Below, piece by piece: positions 21,110 through 34,187 of a stretch of DNA of 64,000 nt (positions are counted from its first letter, which is position 1; each line of letters opens with the position of its first letter). The translations under genes and the position numbers were made by a program. The DNA comes from Limnoperna fortunei (lineage: Eukaryota; Mollusca; Bivalvia; Mytilida; Modiolidae), in contig OX104112.1 in the NCBI GenBank assembly GCA_944474755.1, positions 51,038,774 through 51,102,773 of the forward strand, given 5' to 3'. Below the pieces are notes generated by a model. The model was given only the letters and a program-made list of their open reading frames with translations, was not told the origin of the DNA and ran no database searches.

Positions 21110-21877
21110 TCAAATAATATCTAGTCGATCCAGCAAATTTTGAATATAGTCACGGAACTCTGATGGAATGGTCTGTAAAGTTGTGTCTTTCAAATGTGTC
21201 GAAAGAGGAAAGCTTGATTTACGTCCATAAACAATTTCAAATGGTGAATAACCCAAACTTCCATTTACCGTGTTATTGATCGAGTATATTACACAAGGTA
21301 ATATGTCTTCCCAATTTTTCCCTTCTACTGCATAAGGGGATATTCTTTCGCCAATTGTCCTGTGTGTGCGCTCATAGGCACCAAGACAATGATGAGCAAA
21401 ACTTGGAGTGTACTCTTTCTTGATATCAAGTAGACGGCAGACTTCTTGGAAACATTTGCTTAAGAATTCTGTACCCTGATCGCTGATGATCGTATCAAAA
21501 ACTCCAAATGTTGTTCTGAATTTAAACAAAGCTTCAGATAAGGTAATTGTGTCTGCTGATGGAATTGAAGTAGCATAAACAAATTTACTAAACATGTCGA
21601 CCGCGGTACAGATATATTTATTTCCATTTGGTGAAATTGGAACTGGACCATAAATATCGTTCTGCCAAACTTTGAAAGAAGAGTCAGGCGTTTTATATGC
21701 TACTATCCCGGCTTGTGTTTTGATTTTCGTAAGTTTTCGACTTTGGCAAGCGTGACTTTTTATGAAGTCGGAAACCTTTTGTGCCATTTTCGGAAAGTAA
21801 TAGGTGTCTTTTAGAAGATCTATTGTATGTTGTATGCCTCCATGACCTCCACGTGGTAAATCATGAAACATTTTCAA
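21110..21877 (-). pseudogene. Integrase domain of the second element
   Basis: 255 codons. The zinc-finger His pair is visible (HDLPRGGHGG), but the cysteine pair is damaged: the family's CxxC is reduced to a single Cys in 'SHACQSRK'. The catalytic Asp in 'WQNDIYGP', Asp in 'IISDQGTEF' and Glu in 'YERTHRT' remain. The frame ends early in the C-terminal domain, and the rest is out of frame. Confidence 0.88.
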
Positions 21878-21927
21878 AACGGACTTTTTCTCACATCCGG
21901 TAGCACTAACTGATATGCATCCAAAGT

Positions 21928-22690
21928 CTATGTTCTTTTAGATTTTGCCTGTCTACAACGAAAAAGTAACCCATCTAACAGTACATAGTCACTAGATCTG
22001 ATCAGAACATGTCTTGCCTCCTTTTGTCCATCAGGTATTTGACCCGATTCTAAATAACTAATTATTGGAGCATATAGAACATCATTTCGTTGTAACTGCT
22101 TCATGCTCTCCAAACTAAAATCGGAATTTTGGAAGAAGGCCAGTGAATGAATTTGATAATCAATTTCGTTTGCGACATCAGTTTCTACCACGGTTGTTTG
22201 ATCAAAAACGGCAGTTGAATTGTCACTATTTACACCAGTCGTTTGATTGAAAACATCTTCCAAGACTTTTCCATTAACCTCTCCTTCGTCAGTTGTTTGA
22301 TGGAAAGCATCTGGACAATTTTCGATGTTTCCTGCAACGTCCGTTGTTTTATCAAAAATGTCACTTTCTAATGGCTGTGTACATGTATTCTGAGGTGTGT
22401 TAATCGCAACGAGATTGTGCGAAGATAATGGATTGTCAGACTGATTATAAACGTGTTGTGTAGAAACTTTGATGCTCTTTGAAAATTGTGGTTTACGTTT
22501 TATTTTCTTCGCGGTATGGTGAATCATCTCGTTATCCTCGGTATCGGCATCGTAAACGTTTTCGGAATGCAGATCTACTTTTGAAAAGCCATTTAAAGGA
22601 GAAAATGTAGGAAGGCGTGGCATAGCCTGAATATTATTGACTTCTTCATTTTCAACGAATTGGTTCAACTGTTGACCATTAGAGCGTGAT
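21928..22690 (-). pseudogene. RNase H-integrase spacer of the second element
   Basis: An open stretch ending in 'LFRCRQAKSKRT', the counterpart of 'LFHFRMAKSKRT' just before the integrase of the intact element. As there, the region is long, acidic and polar. It carries several 'FDQTT/FNQTT' repeats ('VFNQTTGVNSD', 'VFDQTTVVETD'), suggesting internal duplication of a low-complexity spacer. It is joined to RNase H by a frameshift near 22690. Confidence 0.75.
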
Positions 22691-23450
22691 AGTTCCCTGC
22701 TTGTCTGGCACAAACGGAAAGAAAGGATCTTCTTCGGCGGGACTATTGACGGAGGAAGCGTTTTCATTTTCACATCTAGAAAGTGCATCTGCCACTTGCA
22801 TTTGTTCTGCGGGTTTGTATTTGATGTCAAAACTGAACTGTTGTAAAATTGCCATCCATCGCTCGTATATTGCGCCTTTAAACTGCTTTTGAAATAATGG
22901 TTGTAGTGCTTGGTGATCGCATTCAAGAATAAAATGATTTCCGCGTAAATAGTCCGAACAGTCCAAAATACTAACTACCATTCCAAGTAATTCCAATTTT
23001 GTTTGGCCATAAGAATGTTGCCATTTACTAAGCGACTTCGATCAAAAACGGAAGATTTTTTGGTGTATTTGATTTATCTTCCGGATCAAACTTATACAAC
23101 ATATAACCTATGCCTCGAGATGAGGTATCCACGCTTAATCGAAATTGCCAATCGAACTTAGGAAAACTGAGCATTTCAGAGTTTGTCAATTTATCCTTCA
23201 AGTCATTGAAAGCAGTTTGTTGTTCTGGTCCCCAGAAAAAATTCTTACCTTTCTTTAAAAGTCTGTTTAACGGGTTAACTAACGCACTGTATTGTGGAAT
23301 AAATTTCCTAAACCAATTAAACATTCCAATAACTCGGTGCAACTCTTTTACGTTCCGAGGTTGTGGGAAGTCAATAATTGCTTTGACTCTGTCAGGCGGT
23401 GGTTTCAAGCCATCCTTATCAATAAGATGTCCCCAAAATACACAAACCAA
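22679..23450 (-). pseudogene. RT C-terminus and RNase H of the second element
   Basis: The frame 23450-23028 covers the RT end ('GLKPPPDRVKAIIDFPQPRN') and the RNase H start ('SVDTSSRGIGYMLY'). A frameshift near 23010 moves to the frame ending at 22679, which has 'LECDHQALQPLFQ' and 'QMQVADALSR'. The YLDD part of RT is missing because the element is cut off at ~23450, where unrelated DNA begins. Confidence 0.88.
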
Positions 23451-24768
23451 ACGTAAATAATAATGTTCGTATATTTCCTCACTGCGTCGTTAATATTATC
23501 ACGTAAATATTGGTATCCTGAACTTGTACAAGCGCCGCTTTTATTCCAAAATTTAATATGATTTTCAAAATAATTATTTTGTTGATGTTTTAGATATTTT
23601 GCTTTACTGTCCGTAACAATAATGGCAGTTTTATTAAAGTTCAATGCAGGCGAAAGCTTCTGTTCTAACTTGTGTATTTGTTTTGATAAAGCTCCACACA
23701 TTGATAATATTGTTCTAAAAATAAATCCAATCAAGGCTTATCAGCGAAAGCTGATGCAGACGACACAGCGGTAGAGTTAAACAGTACACGTGGAAGGCAG
23801 AACAAAGGAAAACGTTAATTAGCAAAATATCACAATTTGATCATTTATCCGTCAATTTAGAATAATCCATAATTAATAATAAAATATTTAGGTTTCTCCA
23901 CCATGTCGCATTCTTATAAAAGAATAGGGGAACTGGTATTTAAAATGTCTTTTATTATTGAATATTTGTAAACGTGTGTCTACCTCAACATGCAAGCGGA
24001 AAAAGAGAAAAGTGGCATGGGTAGCAGTATACGGTTTTGTAGCTTAGTTTCGAATGTCCCTCTGGGAAATTTCTTAATATAATGATATGGTTAAGTTGCA
24101 GGTTATGCACAAGTATGATAAATGAAATGCAATAAATTTTTGAAGTGTCATTTAAAAGTGTCATGTTTATAGAAAAGAAATACATATAATATTTGGGTAT
24201 CATCCTTGTTAAAGTAGAAAAACCCCGAGACTGCAAGTGTGACAATTTTGCTGCTAGCTTTACCTTTCATTAGCCAATAACAATCCTCCAATATGGCAGC
24301 TCCCATTAGAACACATTTGTGTGAAATCGAGGTGGATGACAGGTATTCTACCAGTGAATTTTTGTTGAGGAATACATTGAAATAAACAAATATATGTGCC
24401 ATATTGATGTTCTGTTAGGCGTTAACGTGTCAGAATTTTTCAAATGAAGCTGAATTCTCGTAAATTGTCCAATTTTCTCAATGTAAACATCTGTTTTCGA
24501 TCAATGATTTTTTAAAATCTGATAAAGTTAACATAAAATTATGAGTGCAGTACACAAAGTAGATATATGTATCAGATTTCTATTACATTTGGATCAATGA
24601 AAAATGTCATAAACGATTTTATTTGACAAAACAGGACCACAACCTCTGTTCGATCACATTTTACTGCAAAGAACTGTAGATTGCATCCATGCAAGTGAAA
24701 TTTTATATACTAAATATAATATTTACAAAACCATTGCGGAACACCCCCGTGTCTCCGGAATGATTAAT
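23451..24768. other. Non-coding, nothing recognised
   Basis: DNA beyond the truncation of the second retroelement. It holds a small ATCAGC-GAAA-GCTGAT hairpin at ~23737-23752. ORFs of 84-109 codons have no family resemblance. Confidence 0.35.
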
Positions 24769-25117
<349 letters not shown>

Positions 25118-25533
25118 ACAAATATAATTTGTATTGAAGAATATCTTTTTTTTCTGCTGCTCTCTGATTACCATTAATGTCCGATATAAGTATAAATGCT
25201 ATTATCAATTATATTTAGAAATGATAATATTACATATGGTTTATGATTCTTACATTTTCATTGGATTATTTAGTCACGTGGTTTTAAGGATATTTAGTGT
25301 ATTTCTTTACTTTGAAATCAAAGCCTTGCCTTGTTTGGTATATTGACGCTATGTTTCTGTTTTTACCTATATTAACGCTATGTTTCTATTTTTACGTATA
25401 TTGATGCTATGTTTCTAAATTTAGATCCGGATATATGTACATAACAAAATCGTGAAAAAAATAACTCAACCCTTGCACCAACCCTAAAAAAGACTATAAT
25501 ATGTCTACATATGTAATATATAAATGATGGAAT
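25118..25533. other. Non-coding; triplicated short motif
   Basis: 'ttgacgctatgtttct', 'ttaacgctatgtttct' and 'ttgatgctatgtttct' recur at ~25343, 25372 and 25401 with ~29-bp spacing. No gene signal. Confidence 0.5.
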
Positions 25534-25648
25534 TTTGACTCTGTCAATACATTATATATGGACCTGTTAGGAATATATTGACCTCGGTCTTCGTCCTCGG
25601 TCAATATAGGCCTAACAGGTCCATATATAATGTATTGACCTCGTCAAA
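25534..25648. repeat. Foldback element, 50-bp arms
   Basis: Arms 25534-25583 and 25599-25648 are near-perfect inverted copies around a 15-nt loop. Inside is ATATTGACC-tcggtcttcgtcctc-GGTCAATAT. The central design matches 18517-18657. Confidence 0.93.
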
Positions 25649-25649
25649 T

Positions 25650-27555
25650 GTCCATAATTGATAAATATTTCATTTCAAAACAATTGCATTAGTATTTTCA
25701 GAACAGTATATTGTTGGTTATACATGTATGTCCAAAACCAAAATTGTGTAGGCGTGTTATTTTTTGTAGCGATTATCATGTTGAATTCTCTTTTTTGTAT
25801 GATTAGTATTTTCGCAATCAATTTGTTTGAAGCCACATGTATCAAATATTTAAAAAAAAAATCTAATCACACATATCAATGTCATAACTGTGTATTTATT
25901 AAAATTTGTTGTGAATGATAGTAAAAACGAATTATAATGAAAAAATGTGTGCTTTTTTAATGACTGGAACCAAATGAAATGCAAAGGAGGAAATATAAAC
26001 TATACAAATCACAGATAATCAACATATGTAATTGATTTTATTGTATGCTACATTCAGTACAAATTATTACAGTTTTTCGAGGGCAACTATGTGTAGACAT
26101 CGTATTTTAGTACTGACATTATATGAAACATACCTGGAAACAATTTTATTTTGCCCATTTACGATAATCGAAGTATTCCTCTATTTGGGGGAACAAAGGT
26201 TGTTCTGTAGAACGTTTACAATTGTGTTACTCTTTAAAGATAAGGAATTGTTTTAGTACATAAATAAATTGTGTAATATCCGAACACAAAATGCAAAATA
26301 AACATGTTCGTACGTTTACATTTACATTTTACTGTGCGTTCTTTATCGTATGAATGTCACTGTTGTAGGTTAAAGTTTGATGTAAATATGTTACACATAT
26401 ATGAAAACACGAGGCAGCTTTGCATCACCTCGGATGATTGAAAATGTCGCTTTTATCCCATTCTATACATTGTTCTTTATCAGACCTAACCACAAAGAAA
26501 GGATAAAAAACTAATAAACTTCACCTATGCGTGACTATCAATAGTCCTACCATTAATATATTTGTCAACTTTGAGTAGAGTTTTATCGATGAAATAAAAT
26601 AAAATTGATGAGTTATACGATTCGTCAGTTTGCTTAATACCCTAATCTTTGACATATGATATCGGTTAGCAGATGCTAATTAAAGACGATTTAAACATAT
26701 AAATATTGTAGATAAAGTGCTGTAACAAAATATTTGGAAATAGTTATTACATACGCTTTCCGGACAAAATTGTGAACAAAATAAAAAAATTGAACATTTT
26801 CGAAACCGTACGAAACCTACAAATTGTATTATTTTGAAAAAAACACAAAATTCATTAGTGTGTAAGATAACCACATAGACAAGGAAATTGTCTTTCTTTA
26901 CTTAATATAACAACAGGAATGTGATCTTTTTGTATGCCAAATAGTCATATCAGTTTAAAGTCTTATAAGCACATAGCAAGAAACAAACAATTTGTTGCAA
27001 AACCAGACGTTATGTATGCTGTATCGCTTGTTGTATAATAATTTATACTACCATGTCTTGTTACTTGTGTCATTAGTGGATTATATAGTTTAATTGCGGT
27101 CAGAGATATATGGACATAAAAGAAATGGATGAAAGAAACGGCGTGCTCAGAAAATAAAACAAAGGTTTCATTGTAAGATATATAAAAACATGTAGAAACG
27201 TTTTGAACTAATAAACATTAAATGCGAGAAATGCACATAAAAAAGGGAGAACATATACAAAGAAAATTGTAACATCTTTCAGAATTGTAAGCACATACAG
27301 GTCCAAGACATGGGAAAGCAGAGTAAACTTTGTTTGCAGAAGTTGCTTATTACAAAGACACACTATTACAGAAATAGTCTATTTGTTCATTTTGTAACAT
27401 TCAATGGCTACTTAATTGTAAATAAGAAAACAAAAGAATGAAAATAAGATTTGTAGTTTCAATAATTGCAATTAAAAAGATTTTAAAAGGTTTAACGGCC
27501 ACCAATAAATTTTGAAGATAACATTAAAAAAAATTAATACAAACCAATTAAGAAT
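25650..27555. other. Non-coding, nothing recognised
   Basis: AT-rich; open frames of 62-86 codons lack any family resemblance. Confidence 0.4.
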
Positions 27556-27559
27556 TTAT

Positions 27560-27667
27560 CAGTTGAGACCACCCCTCCAAACGGCCGCCACGCCGCCTGT
27601 CGCGTTAAAAAAGCATTCATAATATAAAGGCGGCGGCGGGCGGCCGTTTGGAGGGGTGGTCTCAACT
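27560..27667. repeat. GC-rich snap-back element at the minisatellite edge
   Basis: CAGTTGAGACCACCCCTCCA through 'AACGGCCGCC' at 27560-27597 is mirrored by 27630-27667 with one single-base gap. The ~32-nt loop is 'tgtcgcgttaaaaaagcatt' onward. Its GC content is far above the surrounding sequence. It ends exactly where the AACGAAAAACAAAATGAAT array starts. Confidence 0.92.
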
Positions 27668-29194
27668 GAATAACGAAAAACAAAATGAATAACGAAAAAC
27701 AAAATGAATAACGAAAAACGAAAAACAAAACGAATAACAAAAAACAAAATGAATAACGAAAAACAAAACGAATAACGAAAAACAAAATGAATAACGAAAA
27801 ACAAAATGAAAAACGAAAAACGAAAACCAAAATGAATAACGAAAAACAAAATGAATAACGAAACACAAAATGAATAACGAAAAACAAAATGAAAAATGAA
27901 AAACAAAATGAATAACGAAAAACAAAATGAATAACGAAAAACGAAAAACAAAATGAATAACGAAAAACAAAATAAATAACGAAAAACAAAATGAATAACG
28001 AAAAACAAAATGAATAACGAAAAACGAAAAACAAAATGAATAACGAAAAACGAAAAAAAAAATGAATAACGAAATACAAAATAAATAACGAAAAACAAAA
28101 TGAATAACAAAAAACGAAAAACAAAATGAATAACGAAAAACAAAATGAATGACGAAAAACAAAATGAATAACGAAAAACGAAAAACAAAATGAATAACGA
28201 AAAACAAAATGAATAACGAAAAACGAAAAACAAAATGAATAACGAAAAACAAAATGAATAACGAAAAACAAAATGAATAACGAAAAACAAAATGAATAAC
28301 GAAAAGCAAAATGAATAACGAAAAACAAAATGAATAACGAAAAACAAAATGAATGACGAAAATCAAAATGAATAACGAAAAACAAAATGAATAACGAAAA
28401 ATAAAATGAATAACGAAAAACGACAAACAAAATGAATAACGAAAAACAAAATAAATAACGAAAAACAAAATGAATAACAAAAAACGAAAAACAAAATGAA
28501 TAACGAAAAACAAAATGAAAAACGAAAAACAAAATGAATAACGAAAAACAAAATGAATAACGAAAAACAAAATGAATAACGAAAAGCAAAATGAATAACG
28601 AAACACAAAATGAATAACGAAAAACAAAATGGAAAATGGAAAACAAAATGAATAACGAAAAACAAAATGAATAACGAAAAACAAAATGAATAACGAAAAA
28701 CGAAAAACAAAATGAATAACGAAAAACAAAATGAATAACGAAAAACAAAATGAATAACGAAAAACAAAATGAATAACGAAAAACGAAAAACAAAATGAAT
28801 AACGAAAAACAAAATGAATAACGAAAAACAAAATGAATAACGAAAAACAAAATGAATAACGAAAAACGAAAAACAAAATGAATAGCGAAAAACAAAATGA
28901 ATAACGAAAAACGAAAAACAAAATGAATAACGAAAAACAAAATGAATAACGAAAAGCAAAATGAAAAACGAAAAACAAAATGAATAACGAAAAACAAAAT
29001 GAATAACGAAAAACAAAATGAATAACGAAAAATAAAATGAATAACGAAAAACAAAATGAATAACGAAAAACAAAATGAATAACGAAAAACAAAATGAATA
29101 ACGAAAAACGAAAAACAACATGAATAACGAAGTTGATCAAATTTTTGAATATCGAAAAACGAAAAACGAAAAACAAACCTACTTGATCCTCGTA
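27668..29194 (-). repeat. Minisatellite, 19-bp core, copy 2 (inverted, larger)
   Basis: About 1.5 kb of the complement of the array at 3791-4790 (unit AACGAAAAACAAAATGAAT, some with an extra CGAAAA). The right end carries the same unique terminus: 'tttttgaatatc', three CGAAAAA words, then AAACCTACTTGATCCTCGTA ending at 29194. Minus-strand frames stay open for up to 506 codons because the unit lacks stops; these are not genes. Confidence 0.95.
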
Positions 29195-31242
29195 AGATTT
29201 GTTTAATATTTTACAGGAAATTATTTAAAAGTATAGAAATACATAAAGTGGTATATATTTAAAGATATGTTAAAATACTGTTAAAAAAGAAACGTATAGC
29301 CCTTTTTTCAAAATGCAAATTATATATTTTACCATCTGTAATGAAATTTTGTATTTAATCATTGATTTTGTACACGTAATTTTTTACCTTTAAAGGCCTG
29401 TTAATTTTAATTGGACATTTGACTCTCTAAAAGTTCACATCAATTCTATCGCCTTGAAATTTAGCAAACGTTTTCCCCATGTTACTCGAAATATCGTCTC
29501 CATACCGGTGTATCCCAAAGTGCAATTGCACGAACTGAAAACTTAAACCAGTGCAAAACAGATTCCAGCAGACTTGCTCATTCAATGACGGCCAAAGAAA
29601 TGAGCAACCTCGCATAATTCGTCATGGTTGCTACATCTGAGTCTTTATCTACGAAATCGAACAGCCACTGCAGTCGAAATACTTGGATTGATGTGGTAGT
29701 GTTGAATTTGGATATTTTTATTTTCGATATTTTAAAAAATAATAAATTGATTTGAAACAAACTTTTGTTATTGTTGATTATTTAATCCAATAATTATGTC
29801 CTTAGGGATATTTACATGTCTGCATGGTTCAGTGAGTCATGATAGGTTTTCACACATGCATTTCTTTATTTCTCTAGATCTTTCTTATGGAAAAGAAAAT
29901 TCTAATCTTTTAATATCTATTGGTTGATGTGATCATGTGTTTCTTTTGTTGGGAAAATTCTATTGTTCCCTCAGATTTGATTTTGACTTTGAATAGTCTT
30001 GTACTTATATTTTTCACTCTTTATTATTGGTGGACATCTTGATTCTTGATATGTGAGTTTGTTTTATTTCTACTAATTAACACATTTATTTCACACTGAT
30101 AAAGGTATATGTGAGATTTTGAATAATTGTGCACTTTGAAAGATTTCTGAGTGAATAAGTTTATTTAAAATAATAAAAACACATAAAATCACTAAACTGG
30201 TTAAATTTATTGACAAAGTTGATAAAAGTACAAGAATAAAACTATTTTAATATAATTTTATTTGTAAACTTGATAAATATTTAATTATAGTCATTTTTGC
30301 ACATTTCAAGTTACGTGACTTGGAATATTTGTTTTATTCAGAATAATCAGATACCTGTACAAATAAAATTTGTATCAAATACAATATTTATAATCGTATT
30401 ATTTATTACAGATTTTGTCAAAACTGATGAATTACTTGATTGTACTGATGAAGTAATATTATATTTTGTGCCGAGGACCTTTGTACCTCAATACATGGTA
30501 GGTTTTGTGTTTAATTGTATTTATGTGTGTTGTTGTGAATAATAAGTTTATTACCTGTTATTTTAATAAGCTTGCTATGCACGTGTTGCTATGTCTCGTC
30601 ATTGCATGAAATGCTTTGCTTGTTAAATAATACTTTTGAATTTTAAATAAATTACTGTCGTAATATTGAGTAAAAATTGAGATTTTAATATGTCAAAATA
30701 TTATATAGACAGATATTATTAATATATATTATATTGTTCTGTATTTATATTTTAGGGTTATTTATGTTATATTTATGAATTTTGGACATAAGCAGACATA
30801 TTAAATACTGAACCCAATCCTGAGGTGTTAGTTGTTAATGAAGGCCAATTAGCTACCGGTTACATTGAGAATAAGCTCTCACGCAGTCCTCAACCTTCTT
30901 CAACATTATTGCATTGAAGTGTGCAATGGTGCAACAGATCGAGGGACTGGACATTCCTGATGATAGTCAAATGGAACTGGTACATATCATAGCTACAATA
31001 ATGTAGCTGCTTTTTTATGGAAGGAGCTACAAAGAGGTCACATTACCATGTTATGGAGCAAAAACTCTCTTAGGATTTATACATATCTTCCACTATTAAA
31101 CTGAACTGCTTTTTTGTTTAATAACTACTTTTTCCTTTCTCCGCCGTTCAGATGACATTTCTACAATGTGTAATTAAATCATTTTAACACTTTAAATTAA
31201 CATAAAAAAGAGCTACATGTAGCTACTACATGTCAATGCAAT
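29195..31242. other. Mostly non-coding; possible decayed coding trace at 29430-29700
   Basis: Two overlapping minus-strand frames at 29427-29760 ('TTTSIQVFRLQWLFDFVDKD' in the upstream one, 'LHFGIHRYGDDISSNMGKTF' in the downstream one) have a less AT-biased composition than the flanks. Together they might be a frameshifted relic. I recognise no domain. The remainder shows nothing. Confidence 0.2.
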
Positions 31243-31557
31243 TTAACCGCTCAAAGGTACAGAGACAAACTTCTCCAACTTCACCTAATACCGACAGAGG
31301 GAGGTGTTCCAACAGGACAATGCCATACCTCACACAGCGATTAGAACAACATTAATGTGCTACCATTGCCTTCCAAATCACCGGATTAAACTCTTATAGG
31401 ACCAGCTGGATAAACGTGTGCGCGAGGCGTCAACCTCCCACTCAGACCTTCGATCAGTTACGTCAAGGAAAGGCGAACTTCCACGTAAAAACGCAAGAAA
31501 ATTGATTGCCTCTATGCAGAGCAATGTTGGCAGCTCGAGTCGGTCATACACGGTACT
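31243..31557 (+). pseudogene. Tc1/mariner-type transposase C-terminal relic
   Basis: Reading across frameshifts gives pieces in the order of the family's C-terminus: 'LTAQRYRDKLLQLHLIP', 'FQQDNAIPHTA' (the catalytic QDNA-PH block, with the second Asp), 'DQLDKRVRE', 'RQPPTQTFDQLRQ' and finally 'AMLAARVGHTRY' (31521-31556), matching the usual 'ARGGHTRY' end. At least two frameshifts and one stop interrupt it. The N-terminal DNA-binding part is not recognisable upstream, so it is dead. Confidence 0.85.
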
Positions 31558-31865
31558 TACTTAAACGTGACCAGAAGTATTCTTAACTGCGATAAAAGTA
31601 TATAATTAAAGACAATACTGTGTGCAATAGCGATTATTAGCCCAGTACAGTTATGAACAAGTTTTCAATAAAATACAAAAGAAACTATAATGAATTTTAT
31701 TTTAGATTGAATCAGTTTCTGTTCACATTAATAAATTAATCATATTGCACTGATGTAGTTAATTATAAATGGAGATGCTTAAAATTATATATACATATTG
31801 GTGTTATTGAATATATTCCTTTATAAATTTCATTAAAATGACTTTCTACATAAAAATAATGGTAA

Positions 31866-32130
31866 ATATTGATTGATTGATTTACCCATAGCAAGCAGCA
31901 TTTTTACTATATTCAAGAACATAGTATAAAGGGATAAGGACCAACTGCATCGCATGGGTGTGGTAGATAATTTTGACTGCCACTGTACAAGTATAAAGAG
32001 TTATGTACGTACGTAAAAACTTTGCCATTTGTATTGTCTCGTCTTTAAATCTAAGGCAGGGATGGCGCTTCTAAGGTCATTATCCTATTGGATGGCTCTG
32101 TGCAATTCTAACCTTACGGGCGAGACATCT
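31866..32130 (+). repeat. TTGA-headed dispersed repeat, diverged copy
   Basis: 'attgattgattgatt' leads into 'agcaagcagcatttttactatattcaagaac' and 'ttttgactgccactgtacaagta'. These align with 'agcgagcagtatttcaactatattcagg' and 'ttttgactgccactggaaaagta' in the 16.2-kb copy. Confidence 0.7.
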
Positions 32131-33573
32131 AAATTTTTATTTTAAAAATCTTTCGCTTGAAACATCATGTATGGCGCATAACACACAGAAGGCTAACTTT
32201 AATAAAAATGAAAATAATTTTTAAAATAAAAATGGAGAAAAAAGTATAGATGTCCACATAGATTTTACAGAAATACAATATTTAAGTTTAAGAATTTTTT
32301 TTTACTTCATTTGAATGTTTTTGTCACATTATAACTTTAGGAAGTGCTTTGACTGTGAAGAAATTGACCTGAAAATTACAGTAATGCCATACCTTTCAAA
32401 ATATCCAATTCAGGCAATTGCAGTTGAAAGCAAAAGCAGAAACAAAAGAGAAAATTTAGACTATTTTTTATGCTGCCATGTTTTGTGGACAAGATAATGA
32501 CCATATCCATGATCTCCGTAATATAACATTACAACCCACAATGAACTATGTTTATTGATCCAGGTAGGGGAGGAGGGTCTAATACCAAGTACTTGGATGT
32601 TAAAAAAATATCATAAATGTTACGTTGTTTAATTGCATGTTTTTTTAAGAACAGAAGACAATATTAGTTAACATCAACATCATCTGAGAAGTGCAACAGT
32701 CTTTGGATTCCTTATGTAGTAATTTTTTTACGTTCGTATACAAATGCATTTATAAAAGTGATTTTAAAAAATGAACAGATTTCATGCAACCAGACTCTAA
32801 ACACACGAATGTTGCTATTAAAATGACAACCATGAAAGTTATATGTCCGATTACTTTTTTTAATAATCTACCGTTATTTGTTTAAATTGCTTAAGGGTAT
32901 CAAAAGGTTTTGTGCGGTCCTATCAAAGGTGCTATTGATATAAATTTATGTTAACCTTACATCTTAATGAATAGCATAAATGTTTACGAGGTGTTACCAC
33001 AAAATGGCCCATGGTAGTCGTTTTTAATTAATGTTATGATTACCGTTAAAATTAGTTAATTAATAAACTCTTTGCCACTTTACAGTCTTTTCAATCTTAA
33101 GAAAACTATCAGATACACCTACATATGAACTCAGATTCAATTTTTTATTACTAGAAGTGTATAAGTAACAAGATAGTAAGGATCTTATTGGAATGGATGT
33201 AACCGCTTTTTTGTATGTGTATATTGGTAACCTGTTTTTTTCGTTTTTGTTACTTCTAACATAAAACAGCGACGAAACTACAATCTGATTTGTGTGGTAA
33301 AGGTAGATAACCGTCTTTAACGGAGCAATTGCGTGTCGGTGACTGGTTGTCCGAATAGTTACTGTTATGACTTCGGGTCGTACTAGGGGCAGGGTATGCT
33401 CGACTATACAAAATTGCTAATGTTCCTGCCGACGCTACCGGGTTTCAAGGGGTACTTCGTCTTCCTCCCTTGTAAAACTTGACGCCATGGTTTAGCTTAC
33501 AAATGACCATTTAATAGCATTCAAATAAACGTCGTGTTAACACTTAAGTCCGAAATCGTTGTATTCAAACTTT
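32131..33573. other. Non-coding, nothing recognised
   Basis: AT-rich. A less AT-rich patch at 33290-33480 may be upstream LINE sequence belonging to the relic that follows, but no motif is readable. Confidence 0.3.
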
Positions 33574-33796
33574 TTTTCTTCCTTCTACCATTAAACTATG
33601 GAATAGACTCTCAATAGAAGTTTGGAACTCTAAATCGCTAAATATATTCAAATTAAAAAATAAAACCCGTCAAGCATACTATAACGTTGGCAATAGAACA
33701 TCGGTAGGACAGGTCTTACATACAAGGTTAAATAAGCACCTGTTCGTGCGAAACTTGGTTTACAACTCTAACTGTACTTGCGGCTTAAGAGAGTAA
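33574..33796 (+). pseudogene. LINE ORF2 C-terminal fragment
   Basis: An ATG-less open stretch reads 'STIKLWNRLSIEVWNSKSLN', then 'TRLNKHLFVRNLVYNSNCTC' and 'GLRE', then a stop, with 'SHFLLF' continuing after it. This is the typical end of non-LTR retrotransposon reverse-transcriptase proteins: the 'LWNxLP...S...F' block, then a 'rLnxHL....l..s..C.CG' zinc-knuckle-like tail. Sequence downstream to ~33990 is probably its frame-broken remainder. CR1/L2-like origin is a guess. Confidence 0.7.
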
Positions 33797-34109
33797 ACCA
33801 GCCATTTCTTATTGTTTGTGAAAACTAAACTATCCTTTGAAAATACATCATCTTACCCTTGAATTTTCATGTGCAAATTGACTTGGACCTCCTTCTTTAC
33901 GGGTCTGATACTCTATCACTCCAACAAAATACTGAAATATTTCTAAAGGTGCAAGATTACATTTTGAAAACAAGCGATAGTGATTTTTAGATTCTTAATA
34001 ATTATATTTTTTCTTCTGTACCTACAATCTTGATAGTAGTTCTATATTGGTTGTAATGGTGATGATGCTAATAATAATAATTATTTTCAATATTATAGTT
34101 ATTATTATT

Positions 34110-34155
34110 AAGGCTTTCCACTTTCCGAGTGGAAAGCCTTCCTGTTATTCGTCTG

Positions 34156-34187
<32 letters not shown>

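Larger units (their letters stand above)
19302..23450 (-). mobile_element. Second Ty3/gypsy element, decayed and 5'-truncated
   Basis: It keeps the 3' LTR (19302-19551), a purine tract, a ~870-bp 3' UTR and the 3' two-thirds of pol in broken frames. It stops abruptly at ~23450, just inside the RT C-terminal region. Gag, protease, most of RT and the adjoining 5' LTR are absent. Domain order and many motifs parallel the intact element at 5725-13235 (GHLIDK/GHHISK, PPPDRVKA, FSFDIKYKPA/FNFEIKYRPA, GEPAQNA). It is a relative of the same lineage, not a copy. Confidence 0.9.

Noticed and set aside
23735..23760. Hammerhead-like ATCAGC-GAAA-GCTGATG
   Set aside because: The core would need CTGATGA; the sequence reads CTGATGCA and the remaining helices are absent. 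It is just a small hairpin.
27534..29176. Open frames of 252-506 codons in the second minisatellite
   Set aside because: Same by-product of a stop-free tandem repeat.
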